From a virus, in the IMG/VR virus record IMGVR_UViG_3300036861_000806, positions 1-64,000 of that record: a stretch of 64,000 nucleotides of DNA; one strand, written 5' to 3'. Shown piece after piece: positions 57,282 to 63,659 of this stretch; position 1 is the first letter of the stretch, and the number at the start of each line of letters is the position of its first letter. Position numbers and translations under genes: made by a program. The notes under the pieces were generated by a model, which did no database searches, was not told the DNA's origin, and saw only the letters and a list, made by a program, of their open reading frames with translations.

Positions 57282-57449
57282 ATGAGCAAGAAACCGCCCG
57301 ATCCGTCACCGCCGCCGAAGCGGACGGCGGAAGACCAGAAGTTTTTTGGCCTGCTGAAAAAGCTCGTGCAGGTGCCGAAGAGCGAGGTTGACGAGAAGCG
57401 CGCCGAGCACCGGAAAACCCGGAAGCGACGGCGGACGAAGCCGGCCTAA
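57282..57449 (+). CDS. small basic protein linked to IS1595 transposases
   Basis: 55 residues 10 nt after the transposase, RBS GGAGAGA. MSKKPPDPSPPPKRTAEDQK, then VQVPKSEVDEKRAEHRKTRK RR. Homologous in pattern and position to the protein at 45677 in element 1. Could help bind element ends or regulate transposition. Confidence 0.7.
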   Translation: MSKKPPDPSPPPKRTAEDQKFFGLLKKLVQVPKSEVDEKRAEHRKTRKRRRTKPA

Positions 57450-57475
57450 CGAGCGCGTTTACCCGAAGGATGTTC

Positions 57476-58210
57476 TCACGCATTCTGTAGTATTGGGCGT
57501 CCCTCGGCATCGTAGACAAGATTGAATCGCGCGACTACTTCCGCGATGCCGTCGGCACGTGCAGAGATCGTCACGACATAATTTATTGCCTGCACAACCA
57601 ACGGTGCAAAGAGTCCCTCTATTTGCAGTCGTAGTGGTCGAGTATCCCAGGCGCAGATGATCAGATTTACATGGTCCTCGTTGCCGCCATGCTGAACGGA
57701 ATGCCGAATTATCCACTCTTGTCCTGGACCGCTTCGCCGAAGTGCTTGCTCGCCCATTCTGTCTGAATCAGGATCAAGACGTACGGATACCAGTGGGTTA
57801 TGAATTGCCGGGAGTCCTGGATTGCGCACACTAATTCTCAGGACCCGCCGATTGCCCGAGAGATCGTCCAAACACCACTGACATGCCGGATTATGCGTTA
57901 CCACCAATCGCGGCTCGCGTTCCTGTTCTAGAACACTAATCCGCTGTAAGTGAGAATCAGCGGCAAACCGTTCTTTGCTGATTGCCCGATGCGCCCCGAG
58001 ATAAATACTGGCCATGATTAGCGCAACCGCGAGATAAGGGCTATACGGATTCAGGACCTCAAAATATCTGGCTACAAATGTTCCGGCTTTAGGACCAAGA
58101 ATGCCTTCTCCCAGCACCCACACGATAATACCGGCACACGTGAATGCGATTGATCCAGCGTTAAACATTTCTTTGAGAACCAGACGCGCTGTCTCTCGGT
58201 GTTTGATCAT
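57476..58210 (-). CDS. element 3 cargo: two-pass membrane protein
   Basis: 244 residues, minus strand. Two N-terminal transmembrane helices (AGSIAFTCAGIIVWVLGEGI and YLAVALIMASIYLGAH), then a beta-type soluble domain with VTHNPACQWCLDDLSGNRR and LRISVRNPGLPAIHNPLVSV. Lower GC content than neighbours, by eye, suggesting a different source. Function unknown. Confidence 0.65.
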   Translation of the reverse strand: MIKHRETARLVLKEMFNAGSIAFTCAGIIVWVLGEGILGPKAGTFVARYFEVLNPYSPYLAVALIMASIYLGAHRAISKERFAADSHLQRISVLEQEREPRLVVTHNPACQWCLDDLSGNRRVLRISVRNPGLPAIHNPLVSVRLDPDSDRMGEQALRRSGPGQEWIIRHSVQHGGNEDHVNLIICAWDTRPLRLQIEGLFAPLVVQAINYVVTISARADGIAEVVARFNLVYDAEGRPILQNA

Positions 58211-59095
58211 GGCTCCGGCAACCTCCTACTTGGCCGAGTACAGTAGCACTGTTACTGAGCCAAGTATATCGTTGCCCTTCGTCTGCGCAACATGCGGCGA
58301 GCCGCGGCACTATTTCGTCCAGCAGAGAAAGCTCTTCGAGTGCGCGGCCGGCCACCAAACGAGCGTGACGGCCGGGACCGTCCTGCACCGCACGCGGATG
58401 CCGCTCACGACATGGTTTTGGGCGGCCTATCTCATCACCACGCACAGGCCCGGCCAGTCGGCCCTCCAGCTCGCGCGCCAGCTCGACTTGCGGTACGAGA
58501 CGGCATTCCAGATCGGGCAGAAGCTCCGGGCCGGCATGGTCAACCCCGAGCGCGGTCGTTTGTCGGGCATTGTCGAGGTCGACGACTCCTACATCGGCGG
58601 CCGGCAGGCCGGTCCTGGGGGTCGTGGAGCCCGCGGCAAGGCGATGGTGATTGCCGCCGTCGAGCGCCGCGACACGCGGGCCGGGCGCCTCCGCTTGCGC
58701 CAGATCCCCAGCGCGACCACGACCGACGTGCTGCGCTTCATCGAGGATTCGTGCGAGCCTGGAACGCGCGTCGTCACCGATGGGCTCGGCGCCTACACCG
58801 CCCTCCGCGACACGGGCTACAAGCACGACGTGGTGACCGGTGAGACGCAAGTCGAGATCGCGGAAGGACTGCCCCACGTTCACCGGGTGTTCGGCAACCT
58901 GAAAGCCTGGCTGATCGGCACGCATCACGGCGTCTCCCCGAAGCACTTGCAGGGGTATCTCAATGAATTCACGTTCCGATTCAATCGCCGCCGCATGCCC
59001 ATGGCCGCCTTTCAGACCGCGCTCGGTCTCGGGGCGAGCGTGCCCGGCCCGACGTACCGGCAGGTCTACCGCGTTGGGCGAATCGGGGAATGGCG

Positions 59096-59404
59096 TCACC
59101 CCAACCCCTCGCGCACGCCTGAGTTATTCGGATAAGCATGTTCCGCGATGGTGGTCCAGTAAGCCTCTAGCTCCCGGCGAATCGCGACCGCATGGGGTGC
59201 TTTCCACAGATCGTCACCTGTGACGATATCGCGGACGATGATGGTGGACGGGCCGCCCGCTTTTATAATGGCCTTCCCCTCGGCTATTGCCTTCGTCAAG
59301 GAGCGAGACGCCGCGAACTTCTGCGTAACCCTCCCATCTAAGCTTTCAATCGCACAGACCTGGTAGCGGGTTGTTCGCAATCGACGCCTCCCTCTGTCAG
59401 TCAT
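59096..59404 (-). CDS. small hypothetical protein, 3' end altered by element 2
   Basis: 102 residues. ATG 59404 lies in the end of the dehydratase gene. YQVCAIESLDGRVTQKFAAS and TIIVRDIVTGDDLWKAPHAV suggest a small beta-rich protein. Without element 2 it would end ...AYWTTIAE just before the GNAT ATG; now 14 residues from the element are added (HAYPNNSGVREGLG). Probably still made. Confidence 0.6.
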   Translation of the reverse strand: MTDRGRRRLRTTRYQVCAIESLDGRVTQKFAASRSLTKAIAEGKAIIKAGGPSTIIVRDIVTGDDLWKAPHAVAIRRELEAYWTTIAEHAYPNNSGVREGLG

Positions 59405-60386
59405 CGGGGTCCGTCTCCCTGAGCATGTCCACCAGCTCGTCGACCTCAATCCAGCGCACGGGCTGATCCGACGCGTAGATCTTGCCGAACAGCTCGTAGC
59501 CCACTGGCCGCGGGAACGACTCGCGCCACGAATGATAGGACGGCAGAATGATCATCGCGTCGTCGCGGGCCCACGTCCGGGGTGCCTCTTCCGGCGTGAC
59601 CAGCATCTCGTCCAGTTTCTCGCCGCCCCCTCGTGAGCCGATGACAACGATCTCGGGGGCCACAGCGCCATACATCCTGGCGGTGGCATGCGCCAGATCG
59701 CCGACCGTCGCTGCGGGGAGACGCGGGACGAAGATCTCCGCCCCCTCCATCGCCGCGAGGGCGGAGAGGCAGAACTCGACGGCTTGGCGTTGCGTGATCA
59801 CGAAGCGTGACATGGCCGGGTCCGTCACGGTAAGCGGCGCGCCACGCCGGAGCTGATCAAGCCAGATCTCGGTGACCGACCCCGTGGACCCGAGCACGTT
59901 GCCCCAGCGCGTGCAGCTAATCGTCAGACCCCGCGGGGCTGTAATCGCGTTCGATGCGACCGCCTCATGCTCCATCTGGGCCTTACTCGCGCCATAGCTC
60001 GTGCTGGGCGCGGCGGCCTTGTCCGAGCTGATCATCAGCACGCGTTTCACGCCAGCGGCGAGGGCGGCCGAGATCACGTTGGCGGAACCGGCCACGTTTG
60101 TCTTCCGCACTTCACCGGGGTTGTCGGCGACGGCGTCGATGCGTTTTAACGCGGCGCAGTGCGCCACCGTGTCGCATCCCCACATCGCCTCCTCGAGACG
60201 CTCCCGGTCACGCACGTCGCCAAGGAAGAAATGCGCGTTGGCGTATGCGCGAAATCGCGACGCGATGATCGCCTGACGCGATTCGCTCCGGCTATACAGC
60301 ACGACGCGGTCGGCGCCCCCCACCAGCAACGCCCGGGCGAGCGCCCGGCCGAAGAAGCCTGTCCCGCCGGTTATGAGGACTCTCAT
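59397..60386 (-). CDS. PseB-like UDP-sugar 4,6-dehydratase (SDR family)
   Basis: 329 residues, strong RBS AAAGGAGG. LITGGTGFFGRALARALLVG is the NAD-binding Rossmann start; HCAALKRIDAVADNPGEVRK TNV and SYGASKAQMEH (SxK/YxxxK) carry the active site; RWGNVLGSTGSV is typical of the CapD/FlaA1/PseB family. Probably UDP-GlcNAc dehydration to a 4-keto-6-deoxy sugar, first step of pseudaminic-type pathways. First gene of the operon. Confidence 0.87.
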   Translation of the reverse strand: MRVLITGGTGFFGRALARALLVGGADRVVLYSRSESRQAIIASRFRAYANAHFFLGDVRDRERLEEAMWGCDTVAHCAALKRIDAVADNPGEVRKTNVAGSANVISAALAAGVKRVLMISSDKAAAPSTSYGASKAQMEHEAVASNAITAPRGLTISCTRWGNVLGSTGSVTEIWLDQLRRGAPLTVTDPAMSRFVITQRQAVEFCLSALAAMEGAEIFVPRLPAATVGDLAHATARMYGAVAPEIVVIGSRGGGEKLDEMLVTPEEAPRTWARDDAMIILPSYHSWRESFPRPVGYELFGKIYASDQPVRWIEVDELVDMLRETDPDD

Positions 60387-60445
60387 CTCGCCTCCTTTAC
60401 CATTCGTTCACGGCATCGCACTCGCCGACAACATTGCTGGTCCGT

Positions 60446-60475
60446 ACATTACGCCAGAGTCTGGATTCCGGTCAA
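60446..60475 (-). promoter_or_regulatory. promoter of the sugar operon, duplicated at 44533
   Basis: Minus strand: TTGACC (60470-60475) and TAATGT (60446-60451), 18-bp spacer. The -35 and the 16 bp upstream (60470-60491) are identical to 44557-44578, and the spacer is also similar (GACTCT...GGCGTA). Suggests control by one shared factor. Confidence 0.65.
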
Positions 60476-60580
60476 CCACGCGGTAGACGGGCAACCGGTG
60501 GAGGACCCGACCCCGATACTCCCGCCAACCAGCGGATTCCCCTCACGATATCGCTACTTTACCCGGCAGACGATTTCCCC

Positions 60581-60610
60581 TTGACAGTGGTCATGATTAT
60601 CGTCTATGCT
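60581..60610 (+). promoter_or_regulatory. rightward promoter, leaderless spacing
   Basis: TTGACA (60581-60586), TATGCT (60605-60610), 18-bp spacer. ATG 60617 is 7 nt after the -10. Confidence 0.75.
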
Positions 60611-60616
60611 ATGTAC

Positions 60617-60958
60617 ATGATGATGAGCAGCCACGCAGGGACAGCGAGCCTAGAAGACATCGGCCACGCGCAGCACACCATTACACGGGAGGCTCCAATG
60701 CTCAGCACCCCACGGTCCGCTGGGATCACCGCCACACACATCACGTATTTTGCGGTGGCCGAGAACGCCGAGGGAAAGATCGGCCAATTATTCATAACGG
60801 CAGAGCGACGGGCTAACCGCGCCGGGGCAGGGGCTCGCACGGTCTCACAGGAATGGACCGGGGCCACGTACCCGTCCATGCGTGCCGCGTGCAAGGATCT
60901 GAGCCGCCTGAACGCGATCAGCACCCCGGCGGGGGTCGCATCATCGGAGCAGAAGTAA
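60617..60958 (+). CDS. hypothetical protein, 113 residues
   Basis: MMMSSHAGTASLEDIGHAQH; the three consecutive ATG codons leave the exact start open, but ATG 60617 fits a leaderless mRNA. ITATHITYFAVAENAEGKIG QLFITAERRANR and SQEWTGATYPSMRAACKDLS RLN suggest a small alpha/beta protein. First gene of the plus-strand run. Unknown family. Confidence 0.6.
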   Translation: MMMSSHAGTASLEDIGHAQHTITREAPMLSTPRSAGITATHITYFAVAENAEGKIGQLFITAERRANRAGAGARTVSQEWTGATYPSMRAACKDLSRLNAISTPAGVASSEQK

Positions 60959-61013
60959 ACGGCACGGGCAGCCCACGTGCAGCACACCCTACCCGACGAG
61001 GAGATATTAGGCG

Positions 61014-61205
61014 ATGCGTAAGATACAAACCAACATCACGAGGAAGACATGTTCCGCATTGGTTTCAGGCCAGAATGTCTGCACACGGCCCGTCGGTCAT
61101 AACGGAGAGCACCGATGCAAGGCGTCCGACGTGGATGCGCGTCGGCTCCTGGGAGATCACGAGTGGGAGAGCCTGAGCGTAGACCAAGAAGCATCCGGTC
61201 GATGA
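61014..61205 (+). CDS. Cys/His mini protein, 63 residues
   Basis: RBS GAGGAGA before ATG 61014. SGQNVCTRPVGHNGEHRCKA and LGDHEW share the CxxPxGHxGEH...HxW pattern with the protein at 39979, pointing to a metal-binding fold common in phages. Overlaps the next ATG (ATGA). Confidence 0.6.
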   Translation: MRKIQTNITRKTCSALVSGQNVCTRPVGHNGEHRCKASDVDARRLLGDHEWESLSVDQEASGR

Positions 61206-61534
61206 GCGTCTCCCGCCCCTGCGAGCAGTGCGACACGGTACGGCGCTGCCGGATGTTCATCGACGGCACCACGGGGCGACCGGTCTACCTCTGTGGCGCC
61301 TGTGCGCGGGAGTTGGGGTATGACCGGGCGCCGATGCAGCTAGGCATACCACCCTGCGTGATTGGACAGCGACGGAGAGGAGGACACTCAATGAAGCTGC
61401 CCGTGCTGACCTGCCAGCGCTGTGGCCACGCGTGGATTCCGAGACAAGACAAGGTCTGGGTCTGCGCCAAGTGTCATTCTCCGAAGTGGAACGAGCCGAT
61501 GACGAAACGTCAGACAAAGGGGGTGGCGCGGTGA
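61202..61534 (+). CDS. double zinc-ribbon protein
   Basis: 110 residues. First half CEQCDTVRRCRMFIDGTTGR, CGACARELG; second half, from an internal ATG at 61391 with its own GAGAGGAGG RBS, LPVLTCQRCGHAWIPRQDKV WVCAKCHSPKWN, which is a well-known stand-alone zinc ribbon. Probably two products from one frame: a long and a short form, or a fusion of two ancestral genes. Confidence 0.65.
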   Translation: MSVSRPCEQCDTVRRCRMFIDGTTGRPVYLCGACARELGYDRAPMQLGIPPCVIGQRRRGGHSMKLPVLTCQRCGHAWIPRQDKVWVCAKCHSPKWNEPMTKRQTKGVAR

Positions 61535-61686
61535 GCGAATTGTTGCTCCGCGAAGACGAGCGCACGTATTTGGCCGACTCCACGCGCTGCGACGCGTGCG
61601 GTCACTTGGAGGCGTTGCACAACAATCACTGCTGCACGTTCTGCATTGTGCCTGGATGCCGATGCCGGTGGGGAGAATTGTGGTAA
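61531..61686 (+). CDS. Cys-rich mini protein, 51 residues
   Basis: GTG overlaps the previous TGA. RCDACGHLEALHNNHCCTFC and PGCRCRWGELW give eight Cys and two His, likely two zinc sites. Unknown role. Confidence 0.6.
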   Translation: MSELLLREDERTYLADSTRCDACGHLEALHNNHCCTFCIVPGCRCRWGELW

Positions 61687-61746
61687 GAGCCATTATACCG
61701 ATCGGGTGATCGGGAGGGTGCGGTGAGGTTTTTCGATTGACTCACA

Positions 61747-61992
61747 ATGGATAAGGGGGCTGACGTGACGACTACAACTGAGGCTGAGGCGGCCGAGGAA
61801 CTCCACATCACGATCTCGCACGACGAGTTCCTGGAGATGGTGCGCTCGCGGTATGCCGTTCCAGAGGGATTCGGGTTCCGCATGATTATCGAGAGCAAGA
61901 GATCGTACGCCGACAAGTTCAGCGCGCCGGAGACCATGCGGATGATTTTTCAACGCCAGGTCCCAGTTTCTTCGCTGAGAGAAAAGCCGTGA
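61747..61992 (+). CDS. hypothetical protein, 81 residues
   Basis: MDKGADVTTTTEAEAAEELH, then ISHDEFLEMVRSRYAVPEG. A GTG or ATG a few codons later is possible. Its TGA overlaps the recombinase GTG. May be a partner of the recombinase. No family. Confidence 0.55.
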   Translation: MDKGADVTTTTEAEAAEELHITISHDEFLEMVRSRYAVPEGFGFRMIIESKRSYADKFSAPETMRMIFQRQVPVSSLREKP

Positions 61993-62627
61993 CGCGGGCG
62001 GCGCTCTACGCCCGCGTGAGTACGACCGACCAGCACGCCGAGAATCAGCTCGCGATGCTCCGCGCCTACGCCCTCGCGCGTGGATGGGAGGCCATCGAGT
62101 ACGTCGACCACATAAGCGGGGCGAAGGAACGACGCAAGGCGCTCGATGTGCTCGTGGCCGCAGCGCGTGGCCGCAAGATAGACGTCGTCGTCTGTGTGAA
62201 GCTCGATCGCTTGGCGCGCTCGCTCCGCCATCTCGTCACACTCGTTGCCGAGTGGGAGGCTCTCGGGATCCAGTTCGTCGTCACCGATCAGGCCATCGAT
62301 ACGACCACGCCAGTAGGGCGCTTCACGTTTCACGTGCTCGCCGCTGTCGCGGAATTCGAGCGCGAGCTGATCCGAGAGCGCGTCGTGGCCGGCATGCGGC
62401 GGGCGAAGGCGGCCGGGAAACACTGCGGACGGCCGCGGCTGCACATGATCGACGGACGGAAGGCGGTTGCCCTCACGGAGCGGAACGGCGTCAGCGCGGC
62501 AGCTCGAGCCCTCGGGGTCCATCACCAGGTCGTCACCCGGGCCATCGCTCGCACAAAGGGTGCGGTTGAGCAGGCTCGTAAGCGGTCGGCGGCGCAAGCG
62601 CGAACAAGGTCCGGACCGGGGTCATAA
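61989..62627 (+). CDS. small serine recombinase (resolvase/invertase type)
   Basis: 212 residues. AALYARVSTTDQHAENQLAM holds the catalytic Ser; VVVCVKLDRLARSLRHLV has the R-x-x-R; LLAAVAEFERELIRERV-like segment (FHVLAAVAEFERELIRERVV) is the long helix; a C-terminal HTH (GVSAAARALGVHHQVVTRAI) binds DNA. This is the short Tn3/Hin-type class, not a large phage integrase. It could resolve dimers, invert a segment, or integrate. Confidence 0.88.
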   Translation: MTRAALYARVSTTDQHAENQLAMLRAYALARGWEAIEYVDHISGAKERRKALDVLVAAARGRKIDVVVCVKLDRLARSLRHLVTLVAEWEALGIQFVVTDQAIDTTTPVGRFTFHVLAAVAEFERELIRERVVAGMRRAKAAGKHCGRPRLHMIDGRKAVALTERNGVSAAARALGVHHQVVTRAIARTKGAVEQARKRSAAQARTRSGPGS

Positions 62628-62863
62628 AAAGGATTTCCTTTGTGCGAGGGATTCGCGCCCCGCGTCGCGTGGCCATTCGCTCCTCTCGTAACGTCGCGCT
62701 CCGTGGCCACCAAGGCCCCTACACGCGATTTGCTCGCGCGCGCGCGCGTAGGTAGATATACCGACCCCCCTCCCGCTATCCTGACCCTCCCCTGACCGAG
62801 ATCTCGCGCCCAGGGAACTCCTACGCTGCGACAGGGGCCTTCCTGGGGGCACCGGGAGGCGCT
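62628..62863. other. tail-to-tail non-coding gap
   Basis: 236 bp between converging genes. AAAGGA-TT-TCCTTT at about 62629-62644 is a short hairpin that may end the recombinase transcript. A (CG)n tract (about 62735-62748) and pyrimidine-rich stretches follow. No ORF stands out. A possible place for recombination or attachment sites, but no repeat pair found. Confidence 0.4.
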
Positions 62864-63580
62864 TCATGCCTCCTTAGCCTCTCTCAACGGGGTAGCGACG
62901 CGCTGAGTTTGTCCGGTTCGCATGTCGTTCGCATCTGCTCCGGCTCGCAATAAGGCTGGCAGGATCGCCCTGCCTCGCTCCGCATCTGCTGCGCATGTAG
63001 CGCACATGGACTCGCCGAGCCCGACGTGGTCGCAGAGCGGCCGCTTTTCCGAAGCCTGGCTGCAAGCCACTTCGAAGGGGGTAGGGGGATTAGATTCGAT
63101 AGGATTAGATACTTGCTTGAAGCCATCGTTAAGCTTTGGCTTGCCTGAGGCTGAAGCCTCGGCTTGACCCTTAGCCTTACCAATGGCCTTAGCCCTGGCT
63201 GTAGCCTGACCTCCACGTTGACCAGCCTCACGGAGAGCATTTATAGTCGCCGCCGAGTAGTTGTGCTCCGTGAAGTCGTGGACCTGATAGCCACCGTCTC
63301 GAGGCTCCCACAGACCATGCTCTTTCCGACCACGTGCTCTAACTAGAGCGTCGGCTAGCTTGACCGCCATCGGCTTGGCGACATCAGCATCGGCCGCGAG
63401 TTTCACCACCATGGTCAATGGAATCGCACCGTCCGTACGATGCTTCGCGCACCATGTGTTCACCTTAGCCCACAGAAATCCGGCGGCCATGCGTTCGATC
63501 GGCTTGAGCAGCGCATCGCTCTCAAGGGCCAGGAACTTCTCGTGGTCAAGCATGCTGTCCTTGGTGGTCGCGAAAGCCAC
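62864..63580 (-). CDS. phage replication-type protein (DnaD/replisome organiser-like)
   Basis: 238 residues from GTG 63580 with GGGGGAG upstream. MAFATTKDSMLDHEKFLALE, AAGFLWAKVNTWCAKHRTDG AIP, GLWEPRDGGYQVHDFTEHNY is the N-terminal winged-helix pattern of phage replication initiators. The middle is a low-complexity Lys/Ala region (KAIGKAKGQAEASASGKPKL), the C-terminus has GESMCATCAADAE. Likely binds an origin or loads helicase. Confidence 0.7.
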   Translation of the reverse strand: MAFATTKDSMLDHEKFLALESDALLKPIERMAAGFLWAKVNTWCAKHRTDGAIPLTMVVKLAADADVAKPMAVKLADALVRARGRKEHGLWEPRDGGYQVHDFTEHNYSAATINALREAGQRGGQATARAKAIGKAKGQAEASASGKPKLNDGFKQVSNPIESNPPTPFEVACSQASEKRPLCDHVGLGESMCATCAADAERGRAILPALLRAGADANDMRTGQTQRVATPLREAKEA

Positions 63581-63593
63581 GGCTATGCTCCCC

Positions 63594-63659
63594 CTACGGG
63601 TGATACATCCCGAACACCTCTCTCGCCCGCTTCCCATCCCGCTCGCTCGGCTCGCTCAT
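63594..63659 (-). CDS. 21-residue leader-like ORF
   Basis: MSEPSERDGKRAREVFGMYH P; the ATG overlaps the TGA of the upstream gene and it ends just before the RBS of the replication gene. Might be a real micro-protein or a coupling ORF. Confidence 0.35.
   Translation of the reverse strand: MSEPSERDGKRAREVFGMYHP

Larger units (their letters stand above)
56152..58276. mobile_element. IS1595-type element 3 (inner), intact
   Basis: Perfect 24-bp terminal inverted repeats (each begins GGCAACGATATACTTGGCTC when read inward) and 8-bp target repeats CTTCATCT (56144-56151) / CTTCGTCT (58277-58284), differing at one base. Contains a full transposase, a small basic protein and a membrane protein gene. 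Its repeat is related to that of element 1 (GGCAAxxAxATACTTG). Confidence 0.93.
56023..59135 (+). pseudogene. IS1595 transposase split by insertion of element 3
   Basis: Left piece 56023-56151: PEYPKTLKDFIKLFPDDAAC and YLVSCRWPHGF. Right piece from 58277 to the stop at 59135: FVCATCGEPRHYFVQQRKLF, TWFWAAYLITTHRPGQSALQ, EVDDSYIGGRQ, VHRVFGNLKAWLIGTHHGV and LNEFTFRFNRRR. Taking out 56152-58276 with one copy of the 8-bp duplication rejoins RWPHGF and CATCG in frame. All catalytic blocks are present, so it was functional before the insertion. The right piece alone lacks its N-terminal domain. Confidence 0.9.
55001..59140. mobile_element. IS1595-type element 2 (outer), invaded by element 3
   Basis: Ends carry short inverted repeats (left CCTGCTTATCCG, right inverted CATGCTTATCCG) and 8-bp direct repeats TTCCGCGA at 54993-55000 and 59141-59148. 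It contains two cargo genes and a transposase now split by the insertion at 56152-58276. Removing it restores an ATGA junction between two genes of the sugar operon, good evidence for the exact borders. Confidence 0.85.

Noticed and set aside
54990-59099. Long minus-strand ORFs (430, 339 and 312 codons) opposite the IS genes
   Set aside because: They mirror transposase and cargo codons, have low-information composition, and cross element borders.
61989-62627. Phage integrase defining attachment sites
   Set aside because: The recombinase is of the short resolvase/invertase class, and I found no att-like direct repeats or inverted site pair near it.
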